Positions 7,170 to 16,064 of a stretch of DNA of 64,000 bases are shown here, piece by piece. Position 1 is the stretch's first letter; each line of letters begins with the position of its first letter. The translations under genes and the position numbers were made by a program. A model generated the notes under the pieces. The model had not been told where the DNA came from. It ran no database searches and worked only from the letters and a program-made list of their open reading frames with translations. Origin of the DNA: J054 sp965221985 (GTDB lineage: Bacteria; Pseudomonadota; Gammaproteobacteria; Steroidobacterales; GCA-2729495); the NCBI GenBank assembly GCA_965221985.1, contig OZ244928.1, positions 3,100,001 through 3,164,000 of the forward strand, read 5' to 3'.

Positions 7170-8660
7170 CTACGCCAATCTATGAGACGATGGGACCACT
7201 TCCCGAGGTGACCAATAGCCGTGAAAGCTCAGCGGTACATGATGGCGTAAATGGATTTTCGCAATAGGTCCTTGGCGAAAATTCTGATCGTCAAGAATCG
7301 CAAAGTAGCTGCGCCGGGCCGTCGCATTATAGACTTGGCTGAGCACCCAACGGCCAGGCTCACCGCCGAGGTAATCGGCAGTTACCGGCTCGGACACAAA
7401 TTCGTCCGCCCCAAACCCATAACTTTGCCGCGTGAGCGAAGCCCCGTCTAGCTGGCAAATGCTACGAGCGAATAACTCGCCGGCATCAGCCTGAATCATA
7501 TAAGCATGCCGATACTCAAGCCCCCGTTCTCGGGTGGCCACCGTGGGCAGTTCGTAGTTATTACTGCCGTCTATTACGCGCTCCTCTGCCCTTCGCGTAC
7601 TCAAATTGAACCGGCAGCGGCGCGGATAATTAACGGGCCCGACCGGCATCGCCTCCTCGCCCCGCATGACGGCGAACAGCGGCGAACTGTCATCGCCCAG
7701 GCCACCGCCAATGTCGCCACCAATGTAGTCCAATATCAGTTCACCGCGATCTTCGTATCCATTGATCGCATGCCACATCCAACTGGCCGGTAGCTCGGCC
7801 GTAAAGGATTGCCCATCCCCACGCCGGGCGACATGCAGCAAGCTTGATTCATCGGCGCGCCAGCTGATCGCCTCGGAGAATGTTTCGCGACCGATAAGCA
7901 CCTGACCCAATCGACCTAGATCAACATAGGCGGGATGAAGCAAGAAGGCAAAATGATGGCGCGTAACAAACCAATCATGAATGTAAACGGACCTGGGCAA
8001 GACGATGCTTTGTCGCGCGACAATTTGACCTCGCAAGTCGAGGCTGACAATGCGCGCCGTCGCACGCGGCCCTTGACTGATTGACAAGAGATGGAGCTGT
8101 CCATGCGCTGCGTCTAGTTTCCAATGAGCCCAATAACGCAAACCTGGCTGCTGACAATCAAGAACAACCTCGCCGATTGTGTCCAAGGCAAGATTCAATT
8201 CGTAAGGACGTTGGGCTTCGTCGAAAGCCAAGAGGCGGCCGGCCCATTCCAAAACCGTGGTATTGGCCTGATTAGCAAGCCGCAAACCGAGGTTATACCT
8301 CAATGGCCCGGAGCCATGTGTTGAAAAGCTGGGATAAATAAAGTGCCCAGCACGCGCTTCTGCGTTGAATTTTGCCGTCCGCACATATCGGCTGCGAAAA
8401 CGCGGCGGACCGTTTCCAAAGCTCAAGGCCTGCAGCATTCCATCGCCATCGAGCATCATCCGCCGACGGTCAGCGCCCCGATCATAGAGTCCGGGTCCCA
8501 CACGATAAAGCGTGCCGCGTAGCCGGGGCAGATCCCCTTCCACGGCGCAGTCGTAGTCATATTCGCTGGACAGGGAGGTCAGCAAGCCCGCATAGGGCAA
8601 AGGATTCCGATCTAGACCTAACCAGCGGCTCGAGTCTAAAGGTAGTTTACGCCAGGCCAT
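7170..8660 (-). CDS. Carotenoid oxygenase (carotenoid cleavage dioxygenase) family protein
   Basis: This 496-residue protein is a seven-bladed-propeller carotenoid cleavage oxygenase, which uses non-haem Fe(II) and O2 to split a conjugated double bond. The early motif GTLYRVGPGLYDRG near residues 49-62 is typical. The four iron-binding histidines are visible: HWKLD near 176, IHDWF near 226, WHAINGYED near 297, and SFHGYW near 482. Length matches bacterial apocarotenoid and lignostilbene oxygenases. No carotenoid biosynthesis genes lie in the window, so the substrate may be an apocarotenoid, retinoid precursor or stilbene. The downstream PNPOx-fold protein could use or reduce a product; that is speculation. 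Confidence 0.9.
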   Translation of the reverse strand: MAWRKLPLDSSRWLGLDRNPLPYAGLLTSLSSEYDYDCAVEGDLPRLRGTLYRVGPGLYDRGADRRRMMLDGDGMLQALSFGNGPPRFRSRYVRTAKFNAEARAGHFIYPSFSTHGSGPLRYNLGLRLANQANTTVLEWAGRLLAFDEAQRPYELNLALDTIGEVVLDCQQPGLRYWAHWKLDAAHGQLHLLSISQGPRATARIVSLDLRGQIVARQSIVLPRSVYIHDWFVTRHHFAFLLHPAYVDLGRLGQVLIGRETFSEAISWRADESSLLHVARRGDGQSFTAELPASWMWHAINGYEDRGELILDYIGGDIGGGLGDDSSPLFAVMRGEEAMPVGPVNYPRRCRFNLSTRRAEERVIDGSNNYELPTVATRERGLEYRHAYMIQADAGELFARSICQLDGASLTRQSYGFGADEFVSEPVTADYLGGEPGRWVLSQVYNATARRSYFAILDDQNFRQGPIAKIHLRHHVPLSFHGYWSPREVVPSSHRLA

Positions 8661-8826
8661 TGCCGTCAGCCCTGTCTGCCGGTAAACCCTGGATAACGCA
8701 CGGAAACCCCGCGGATCGAGGCTGGCACATCAGGCTGCTAAGCAACTGAAGGACCGACGGACGCAAGATCGGGCTTTGCCGCACTGATCACGAGAATTCT
8801 CAGGTCGTTCTGCACGAACTGATGAA

Positions 8827-9792
8827 CTAATCCATTGGTCGAGCTGCGCCTGTCGTCAACTCACCCGCCCAAGAGGGCGCCTCAGAAAGTTCCTCAAAAT
8901 CGTCGGCAAACTTGTTAATACGACGACTAAGACGTCGGCCTTGGCGATCATCCAAATTCGACACCAGTTCGATCAACATGTTAAACAGTATCTTCTGATT
9001 CGTTTCCACCTGTTCACGATACTCCGGCCGATCAACCGTATTGGGATTCAGCATGAGATCGGTAAAGCGCTGCTGAAACTCCTGCGCGGGAGGCCGTTCC
9101 CTGAGTAGGGCATGGAAATTCGTTTGCCATTGCCGACGACCCTGCATCCACTCAGCCGAATTGTCATGCATGCTTGATACGCGCAAGGTGACGAGTTCTT
9201 TTTGGCCGCGATTGAGTCGACCGGTGAAGCGCTGAATTGTCTTTATGGCCGATTTAGTTCGGCGCATCCTGCGCTCCTCGGGCGTTTCGCCCGCGTACTC
9301 TTCCCAGAGCTCTTTATTCTTCTCCTCGGCATTTTCTATGAAATCTGATACTTGTTCCCGGCTTAGGCCCGCCAGAAACCCTGCTGCATCGGGCAAGGCA
9401 TGGCGGAGCCCGGCATCCCATAGCGCTATTACCTGGGCATAGTCCTGCTCAAGTTTCTGTAGTGACAAACTATCGGTCTGAAGATAAGTATCGAGTGCGC
9501 GCAGCAAGCTTGCATATTCGGGTAGTTGTTCGGTGCGTATCCAGTCTAGATTTCGCTGCACCACTGCCTGCAATTTGTCTTCCTGTTCGCTATCCAGGCT
9601 AAAAATATCACCCAAATACCAAACCACGACCCAGTCAAGTTGCTTGTAAATAAACTGCGTACTTAAACAACCACCTAAGACCAAGCTTGCTACAAGCAGC
9701 AGCAAGCATTGCCCGAATTTCTTACACCAAGGCCGATACCAGTCAAAGTATGAGCATAGTTTCAGCGAAGACTGTTTGGCTTGACTGGCCAT
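8827..9792 (-). CDS. DUF6279 family lipoprotein
   Basis: The 321-residue protein has a lipoprotein signal with lipobox LVLGGC (Cys at about 42) after an unusually long, partly basic N-terminus. A largely helical, charged domain without catalytic motifs follows. The segment starting FIYKQLDWVVVWYLGDIF matches what I recall of the DUF6279 lipoprotein family. Some or all of the N-terminal 20 residues may be untranslated if a later start is used. It follows purA by 13 bases on the same strand and probably belongs to the end of that transcript. No function is known to me; an envelope role is inferred from the lipid anchor. Confidence 0.75.
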   Translation of the reverse strand: MASQAKQSSLKLCSYFDWYRPWCKKFGQCLLLLVASLVLGGCLSTQFIYKQLDWVVVWYLGDIFSLDSEQEDKLQAVVQRNLDWIRTEQLPEYASLLRALDTYLQTDSLSLQKLEQDYAQVIALWDAGLRHALPDAAGFLAGLSREQVSDFIENAEEKNKELWEEYAGETPEERRMRRTKSAIKTIQRFTGRLNRGQKELVTLRVSSMHDNSAEWMQGRRQWQTNFHALLRERPPAQEFQQRFTDLMLNPNTVDRPEYREQVETNQKILFNMLIELVSNLDDRQGRRLSRRINKFADDFEELSEAPSWAGELTTGAARPMD

Positions 9793-9805
9793 TTTTTGGG
9801 TGGCA

Positions 9806-11098
9806 TTAATCGAAGGGGTGACTCAACACAATATTCTCGTCGCGGTCCGGGCCCGTGGAGACCATCGCGATAGGTACGCTCAATACTGATTCGATACGCT
9901 GCAAGTAGTCGCGTGCCGGACCAGGCAGTTCATTAACTTGAGTAATGCCAACCGTAGAAGTTCCCCATCCGGGCAGCTCCTCATAAATCGGTTCACATTC
10001 GGCAAATCGGTCTACAAGATAGGGCGGTGTCTGCACCTCTCTGCCGTCAAGACGGTAGCTAACACAAACTTTGATGGTTTCCAGGCCGTCCAGGACATCA
10101 AGCTTGGTTACACACAAACCCGAAATGCTATTGTTCAACACCGCCCGCCGCAACGCGACAGCATCGAACCAGCCACAACGCCGCGGTCTGCCTGTCGTCG
10201 CGCCAAATTCCGCACCCACCTTCGCCAGGTGCTTGCCCATATCGTCAAAAAGTTCGGTGGGAAACGGCCCGGCACCAACTCGTGTTGTATAGGCTTTGAC
10301 AATGCCCAGCACATAATCGAAGGAACGAGGGCCAACTCCAGTACCCGTCGCTGCCGAGCCCGCCGTGGTATTTGAGGAAGTCACAAATGGGTAGGTCCCA
10401 TGATCGACATCCAACAAAGTGCCTTGGGCACCCTCGAACAACAGATTCGCGCCGTTTGCCTGCAGATTGCCGATGAAGGCAGCTGAGTCTATCACCAGCG
10501 ATTTTATGACCTCACCCGCCTCTAAGGCTTCGCCCATGGCCACATCAATATCCACAGGCTCGGCCGCGTAGAACTTCTCCAGCATGAAATTATGCAACTG
10601 CATGGCAGCACGCAATCTTTCGGCAAAACGCTTAGCGTCGAAGAGATCAGAAACGCGCAAGGATCGTCGCGCTGCCTTGTCCTCATAAGCCGGACCAATG
10701 CCGCGGCCCGTCGTACCAATTGCATCACTACCACGCGCTTCTTCCCGTGCATTATCCAGGGCGATGTGAGTCGGCAATATCAACGGACATGCGGCACTGA
10801 TGCGCAAACGTTCGGCCACATCAACCCCGCGGTTCTGCAAAGCTGCAATTTCCTCTAACAGCGAAGGCAAATGCACCACTACGCCATTACCGATAATGCA
10901 ATCGACACCATCGCGCAGAATGCCTGAGGGAATTAAATGTAAGACGGTTTTTTCACCGTCGATAATCAAAGTATGCCCGGCGTTATGCCCACCTTGAAAA
11001 CGAACAACGGCACTGGCTCGCTCCGTCAATAGATCGACGATCTTACCCTTGCCCTCGTCTCCCCATTGGGAACCGACAATGATGACGCTTTTACCCAC
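9806..11098 (-). CDS. purA: Adenylosuccinate synthetase
   Basis: PurA joins IMP and aspartate with GTP to make adenylosuccinate, the first committed step to AMP. The N-terminal GSQWGDEGKGKIVDLL loop (about 9-24) and GGHNAGHT (about 36-43) are diagnostic, and the GTTGRGIGPAYEDKAAR segment lies near 128-144. Its 430 residues equal the usual length. It is the second-to-last gene of the long leftward cluster, 26 bases after the DUF2065 gene, as in E. coli. Confidence 0.98.
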   Translation of the reverse strand: MGKSVIIVGSQWGDEGKGKIVDLLTERASAVVRFQGGHNAGHTLIIDGEKTVLHLIPSGILRDGVDCIIGNGVVVHLPSLLEEIAALQNRGVDVAERLRISAACPLILPTHIALDNAREEARGSDAIGTTGRGIGPAYEDKAARRSLRVSDLFDAKRFAERLRAAMQLHNFMLEKFYAAEPVDIDVAMGEALEAGEVIKSLVIDSAAFIGNLQANGANLLFEGAQGTLLDVDHGTYPFVTSSNTTAGSAATGTGVGPRSFDYVLGIVKAYTTRVGAGPFPTELFDDMGKHLAKVGAEFGATTGRPRRCGWFDAVALRRAVLNNSISGLCVTKLDVLDGLETIKVCVSYRLDGREVQTPPYLVDRFAECEPIYEELPGWGTSTVGITQVNELPGPARDYLQRIESVLSVPIAMVSTGPDRDENIVLSHPFD

Positions 11099-11124
11099 AC
11101 GCGATACTCAGCTTAGAACGCGGT

Positions 11125-11319
11125 CTAAACGCCGCGCACCAGCAGTAACAAACCCAAACCCGAAAAAATAGTAATCAAACCGAACAAGCGCAATTGCCCA
11201 TCAGACAGCTGTTCAATCATGGCTAATCCACGTCGCCAACTCGCCGGACTAACGAAAGGCAACAGGCCTTCAATAACTAAATACAGCGCCAGAGCCGCAA
11301 GCAGATCACTCCAGTTCAA
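11125..11319 (-). CDS. DUF2065 family small membrane protein (YjeT-like)
   Basis: The 64 residues form two hydrophobic helices joined by a short polar loop (ASWRRG...LSDGQLRLFG), the pattern of the YjeT/DUF2065 family. Its place between hflC and purA is the same as that of yjeT in E. coli, which supports the call more than sequence alone. Function is unknown; being next to the HflKC complex hints at an inner-membrane accessory role. Confidence 0.85.
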   Translation of the reverse strand: MNWSDLLAALALYLVIEGLLPFVSPASWRRGLAMIEQLSDGQLRLFGLITIFSGLGLLLLVRGV

Positions 11320-11355
11320 CTGGCCATCCTCCCGACGACATCCGGTATTCGACCG

Positions 11356-12222
11356 CTAGCGTGCCGGCCGCGCTTCGTTCAGATATTGCAGAAAGTCGCT
11401 GTCAGCATCGAGCACCAGCAAGTCTTGCTCACGGCCAACGGCACGGCGATAAGCCTGCATACTGCGATAAAAGTTGAAGAACTCTTCATTTTTACCGTAG
11501 GCGAGCGCGTAAGTATCGGCGGCTTTTGCATCGCCTTGGCCACGCAACTTCTCGGCATCACGATAAGCTTCAGCCAGTAAGATTGTTCGCTGACGATCTG
11601 CATCTGCTCTTATTTGCTCGGCATTTTCAGCGCCTTCAGCGCGTAGCTCGGAAGCCGTGCGCGCGCGTTCTTGGCGCATACGATTGTAGACGGACTCACT
11701 GACCTCATCAGAAAACTCGATGCGCTTAACGCGAATATCAACCAGTTCAATACCAAAACGACCGGCATCTCGGCGCGCATTGGTCAACATTTCATCCATA
11801 ATTTCGCGGCGTTCGGCCGTCACAACCTCCGGTACCGTCCGCTTGGCAAATTCCGCACGAATACCATCTTTAACGATTTCTAATAAGCGTTGAGCAGCCT
11901 GTAATTCTTCACCGTTGGTGACGCGATAGTACTCGGCGACATCGCTGATCCGCCACTTCACGAAAAAATCAACGAAGAGGTTCTTTTTCTCAAAAGTCAG
12001 GAACAATTCCTTTGGATTGTTAATGGTCAAAATTCGATTTGGATAGAACTTTACCGTTTCAGCAATGGGCAGCTTCAAATGGATCCCAGGCGGAATATCC
12101 GATGCAACAATCTTGTTAAATTGAAACTTAATAGCGTGTTCGCGTTCATCTACGGTATAGACTGCCATGCTCAGCGCAACCAGACCTGCAAGTACCAAAA
12201 ACACTGATAGTCGCTGCAGCAT
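11356..12222 (-). CDS. hflC: HflC, SPFH/prohibitin-type regulator of FtsH
   Basis: HflC pairs with HflK in a large periplasmic cage that modulates the FtsH protease. A single N-terminal membrane anchor (about 4-22) precedes TVDEREHAIKFQF and the SPFH domain. A long helical region rich in Arg, Glu and Ala (RADADRQRTILLAEAYRDAEKLRGQGDA is its core) follows near 210-237. The 288-residue length is normal. Its ATG overlaps the last base of the hflK stop codon, so translation is likely coupled. Confidence 0.97.
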   Translation of the reverse strand: MLQRLSVFLVLAGLVALSMAVYTVDEREHAIKFQFNKIVASDIPPGIHLKLPIAETVKFYPNRILTINNPKELFLTFEKKNLFVDFFVKWRISDVAEYYRVTNGEELQAAQRLLEIVKDGIRAEFAKRTVPEVVTAERREIMDEMLTNARRDAGRFGIELVDIRVKRIEFSDEVSESVYNRMRQERARTASELRAEGAENAEQIRADADRQRTILLAEAYRDAEKLRGQGDAKAADTYALAYGKNEEFFNFYRSMQAYRRAVGREQDLLVLDADSDFLQYLNEARPAR

Positions 12223-13364
12223 TATCGACTCCCCCGCGTACGACGACCATCTTGTTGCATGCGCAAATTATCCTGAGACTGGTCAGAGTTAGACCCCGAC
12301 ATACTGCGGCTATCCGACGGCGATGCACGCCGCGCATTGGCACCTTGCTCCAGAATCTTGTCGATGGGCAAGTACATCAAATTGCCGCTACCTTTAGCAT
12401 CCAAAAGCACCTTATTGGAGTTACCGAAAACTTCTTCCATGGTTTCCAAATATAAACGTTCGCGGGTCACCTTTGGTGCCCGTTCGTACTCCACCAGCAA
12501 CTGTTCAAACCTCGATGCCTCACCTTCTGCGTCGGCAATGACGCGCGCTTGATAGGCCTCGGCATCTTGCAGTCGCCGCACGGCCTCACCACGTGCTTTA
12601 GGCAGGATGTCATTGGCATAAGACTGCGCTTCGAAGGCTAAGCGCTCGCGATCTTCGCGCGCCTTGATGGCATCTTGGACCGCCGCTTCCACCTCTTTCG
12701 GAAAATTCGTGTCCTGCAAATTTACCTTGGTAACACTGATACCCGCGCCATATTCATCCAGAGCCTCCTGGATCAGAGTTTGGGTCAACGCAGCAATCTC
12801 CGCGCGACCCTCTAACAGTACAAAATCTGCGGAATTTTTACCCACGACTTCGCGAATGGCGCTTTCACTAACATCACTTAGCGTAGCTTCCGGATCACGC
12901 ACATTGAACGAATACGCCACCGGATCGGTGCGTTGGTACTGCACGACCAAATCGACAATCACTATGTTCTCATCAGCTGTGAGCATGCTCGTGTTCTTGC
13001 TAAACGGCGTAATTTGATTGATGTTTACTTTCTCGACCGTGTCAACGGGCCAAGGAATTCTCCACCGCAGTCCCGGCTGGGTAGTTGTTTGATATTCACC
13101 AAAGCGCAAAACGACGCCACGCTCCGCATCGTTGATGCGATAAAAACCCGTCAGACCCCAGGCGATCAATAGCAAGAACAACAGGCCGGCGATCATTGGA
13201 CCGCCACCGCGCACGCCGTCACCGCTTCCGCCTCGGCCACCGCCGCCGAAGAGCGAACTCAATCGCCGCTGCCAATCACGAACGATCTTGTCTAGGTCGG
13301 GTGGACCGTCACCGCGGCCGCGATCCCAAGGGTTTTTTCCGTTGCCGGATTCATTCCAGGCCAT
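12222..13364 (-). CDS. hflK: HflK, SPFH/prohibitin-type regulator of FtsH
   Basis: HflK is the partner of HflC in the FtsH-modulating inner-membrane complex. The protein begins MAWNESGNGKNPWDRG, close to the E. coli start MAWNQPG, followed by a Gly-rich cytoplasmic stretch. One membrane helix lies near 60-78, then the SPFH domain beginning about ERGVVLRFGEY. The C-terminal tail is Ser/Asn/Gln-rich. The start at 13364 is preferred on family grounds; an in-frame ATG at 13376 adds four residues and neither has a strong ribosome-binding site. It lies 27 bases after hflX. Confidence 0.97.
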   Translation of the reverse strand: MAWNESGNGKNPWDRGRGDGPPDLDKIVRDWQRRLSSLFGGGGRGGSGDGVRGGGPMIAGLLFLLLIAWGLTGFYRINDAERGVVLRFGEYQTTTQPGLRWRIPWPVDTVEKVNINQITPFSKNTSMLTADENIVIVDLVVQYQRTDPVAYSFNVRDPEATLSDVSESAIREVVGKNSADFVLLEGRAEIAALTQTLIQEALDEYGAGISVTKVNLQDTNFPKEVEAAVQDAIKAREDRERLAFEAQSYANDILPKARGEAVRRLQDAEAYQARVIADAEGEASRFEQLLVEYERAPKVTRERLYLETMEEVFGNSNKVLLDAKGSGNLMYLPIDKILEQGANARRASPSDSRSMSGSNSDQSQDNLRMQQDGRRTRGSR

Positions 13365-13391
13365 TTTTGTCGCCATCAGTTTGCGTATTCT

Positions 13392-14696
13392 TTAATGCCA
13401 AGGCGCCTGGCGCTCGTCCGAATCTGGACTGCCCAGGCACAAATCTTCATCGCGTTGTAAATTTTCATAGCCGCGTCGGTCTAGCTCAACATCCATTTCC
13501 CAACCCGCGTCGCCCAAGTCGCGCTCATCAAGCACCTGCGCCTGGCTGTAAAGTAAGGCCCGCAGACGACCCTGACTTAAATCCAGCCGCACCGTGCCCC
13601 GCACCCGATCTTGATACAGAAACTGGGCAATGAATTCCAACAAAGACTCGACGCCTTCGCCAGTCGCGGCCGAAAGCCATATCCGCCGCGGCATCCCGGT
13701 TTCACTTCGATCAACTCGCGGGGGTATTCCAAGTATATCAGTCTTGTTGTAGACCTTAACCATAGGCAAATGATCAGCCCCGATCTGCCGCAGCACGTTG
13801 TCTACATCATCGATGCGCTGACTATGCTCAGGATCGCTGGCATCCACCACATGCAGCAACAGCCGGGCACCGCGGCTTTCTTCAAGGGTTGACCGAAATG
13901 CCGCCACCAATTCGTGGGGCAGATCCCGAACAAAGCCCACGGTATCCGCCAAAACGCACTGACCACCCCCAGGCAGCTCCAAACGCCGCAAACTCGGATC
14001 CAGGGTCGCGAACAATTGGTCCTTGACCAACACATCGGCTGCTGTCAGGCGATTAAACAAGGTCGATTTGCCGGTGTTCGTATAGCCCACCAAGGAAACG
14101 GTTGCCGCATCCTGTTTGCGTCGCCGCGCTCGAGCCAGCTCCCGTCGTTGCGCCAACCGTCCCAACCGGCTTTGCAGCTGCTTAATTCTTTGACCCAACA
14201 AACGTCGGTCAGTCTCCAACTGTTTCTCACCGGGCCCGCGCAGGCCAATCCCGCCCTTTTGCCGCTCCAAGTGCGTCCAACCTCGAACCAAGCGCGTGGA
14301 CAAATGCCTCAACTGGGCAAGCTCGACCTGCAACTTACCTTCGAAGGTACGCGCGCGTAAGGCAAAAATATCCAGAATCAACCCCGTGCGATCGACGACA
14401 CGTCGGCAAAGAATTTTTTCGAGGTTTCGTTCTTGAACGGGCGTCACGGGGTGGTCGAGGAGCACCAGCGTAGCGGATAACTCCTCGACTAGCTGGCCCA
14501 GTTCGGCCAACTTCCCCTTACCCAACATATGGCGCGGATTCGGGCTACGCAGGCGTGCCGTCAATTGACCGACCAGCTCAGCGCCGGCCGCCGCGACCAG
14601 CGCCGCAAACTCACTTTGATGTCCGGGATCTGGCGGTACACCTAGCCCGATATTAACGATGATGGCGCGTTCACCGCGCCGCGGACGTTCAAACAA
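13392..14696 (-). CDS. hflX: HflX, ribosome-associated GTPase
   Basis: HflX is a GTPase that binds the large ribosomal subunit and splits stalled ribosomes, notably in heat stress. The N-terminal HflX domain includes NPRHMLGKGKLAEL near 51-64. The glycine-rich linker GGIGLRGPGEKQLETDRR near 147-164 and the G1 loop GYTNTGKSTL near 203-212 are intact. G3 is DTVGF and G4 NKTD. The 434 residues match the family. It follows hfq by 56 bases in the conserved order. Confidence 0.97.
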   Translation of the reverse strand: MFERPRRGERAIIVNIGLGVPPDPGHQSEFAALVAAAGAELVGQLTARLRSPNPRHMLGKGKLAELGQLVEELSATLVLLDHPVTPVQERNLEKILCRRVVDRTGLILDIFALRARTFEGKLQVELAQLRHLSTRLVRGWTHLERQKGGIGLRGPGEKQLETDRRLLGQRIKQLQSRLGRLAQRRELARARRRKQDAATVSLVGYTNTGKSTLFNRLTAADVLVKDQLFATLDPSLRRLELPGGGQCVLADTVGFVRDLPHELVAAFRSTLEESRGARLLLHVVDASDPEHSQRIDDVDNVLRQIGADHLPMVKVYNKTDILGIPPRVDRSETGMPRRIWLSAATGEGVESLLEFIAQFLYQDRVRGTVRLDLSQGRLRALLYSQAQVLDERDLGDAGWEMDVELDRRGYENLQRDEDLCLGSPDSDERQAPWH

Positions 14697-14752
14697 GCAA
14701 TGACTCCAACCGCAAAGCAGCTAGCGGCGCGAACCAGCAGCAGGGACGTCGC

Positions 14753-14989
14753 TTAGTCGTCGTCCTCTTCTCCGCTTGAAATCTGCACATTGCGCGATGG
14801 CACAACGGTAGAAATTGCATGCTTGTAGACCATTTGGCTGACGCTGTTTTTCAGCAAGACCACGAATTGATCGAAGGAATCAACCGTGCCCTGCAACTTG
14901 ATCCCGTTGACGAGATATATCGACACCGGCACTTTTTCCTTGCGCAAGGCATTCAGGAACGGGTCCTGCAAAACTTGACCTTTGCCCAT
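14753..14989 (-). CDS. hfq: RNA chaperone Hfq
   Basis: Hfq forms a hexameric Sm-like ring that pairs small RNAs with mRNAs. The 78-residue protein carries the Sm1 region (QDPFLNALRKEKVPVSIYLV, with the proximal-face Q8/F/K pattern) and Sm2 YKHAIST. The C-terminal tail is very short and acidic (SSGEEDDD), much shorter than in E. coli. GGAG sits 8 bases before the ATG. It is embedded between miaA and hflX as in other gammaproteobacteria. Confidence 0.98.
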   Translation of the reverse strand: MGKGQVLQDPFLNALRKEKVPVSIYLVNGIKLQGTVDSFDQFVVLLKNSVSQMVYKHAISTVVPSRNVQISSGEEDDD

Positions 14990-15103
14990 TAATCGACTCC
15001 AGATTGTTATTAGTTCTTATCAGCCGTGACTTCTAGTCCAAGTCTAAGCGCACAGGCTGCGGACCAAAACCACCCCATGCCGGCGATTCTAGCGGCTAAA
15101 CCG

Positions 15104-16048
15104 TCATAATGCACCCGCCACACCTGCTTCTCGGAGGATTGCAACCACTTGATCAATACCATCCGCCCGTAAGCAGTCGACCCGCCTAAAACTGGGCTCG
15201 CCGCGTAGCCACGTCAATTGACGCTTGGCATAGCGGCGCGTGGCGAGTACAGCGTCCTCGCGGGCCCGCGCTAAGTCGCAGCGGCCGTCCAGATACTGCC
15301 ACAGCTGCCGATAGCCAACGGCTTTGGCGGACGACAGGCCCGCATGCATTTTGGGTAGTCGGCGCAGGGTTTTGACCTCGTCTAGGAAGCCTGCCTCCAT
15401 CATCCTGTCGAAACGCGATTCAATCCGCGCATTCAGCACCGCTCGGTCTGCCGGCACTAAAGCAATGGAAGCAAACTCGAAAGCGGGCTGCTGCGTCGAG
15501 CGGGCCTGAAGCTCCGAAATGCAAATGCCGGTCAGCCGATGGACTTCTAGAGCGCGTTGAATGCGCTGCCGGTCGTTGGGATCGATGCGGGCCGCGGCCC
15601 GCGGATCAATTTTGACCAACGCCGCATGCATCGCGGGCCAACCCAATCCTGCGGCCTCCTCATCGAGCATTTCACGAACCGCCAAGTTCGCCGCGGGCAA
15701 GCGCGCCAGACCCCGTTGCAATGACCGAAAATACAACAGCGTGCCACCGACGAGCAGTGGGAGCCGATTTGCACTGAGACTGGCTTGAATCAGTGCCGTT
15801 GCATCTTGGCAGAAATCACCCGCAGAATAATTTTCCCAGGGCTCACGAATGTCGATCAATGCATGGGGCACATCCTCGAGCAGCTGAACACTGGGTTTCG
15901 CCGTGCCAATGTCAAGTCCGCGATAAACCATCGCCGAGTCAACGCTAACAATGTCGACTTCGAAAGACGCGGCCAGAGCAATGGCAAGATCGGTTTTGCC
16001 CGCCGCCGTGGGACCAGCTATACACAATACCGGCCCGCTGCTGTTCAT
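15104..16048 (-). CDS. miaA: tRNA dimethylallyltransferase MiaA
   Basis: MiaA adds a dimethylallyl group to adenosine 37 of tRNAs that read codons starting with U. The P-loop GPTAAGKTDLA is at about residues 12-22, and DSAMVYRGLDIGTAKPS near 40-56 is the substrate-binding signature. Length is 314 from ATG 16048. An in-frame TTG at 16081 would overlap the mutL stop, so the ATG, 16 bases after that stop, is preferred. Confidence 0.97.
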   Translation of the reverse strand: MNSSGPVLCIAGPTAAGKTDLAIALAASFEVDIVSVDSAMVYRGLDIGTAKPSVQLLEDVPHALIDIREPWENYSAGDFCQDATALIQASLSANRLPLLVGGTLLYFRSLQRGLARLPAANLAVREMLDEEAAGLGWPAMHAALVKIDPRAAARIDPNDRQRIQRALEVHRLTGICISELQARSTQQPAFEFASIALVPADRAVLNARIESRFDRMMEAGFLDEVKTLRRLPKMHAGLSSAKAVGYRQLWQYLDGRCDLARAREDAVLATRRYAKRQLTWLRGEPSFRRVDCLRADGIDQVVAILREAGVAGAL

Positions 16049-16064
16049 GGCTGTCGAATTTTTA

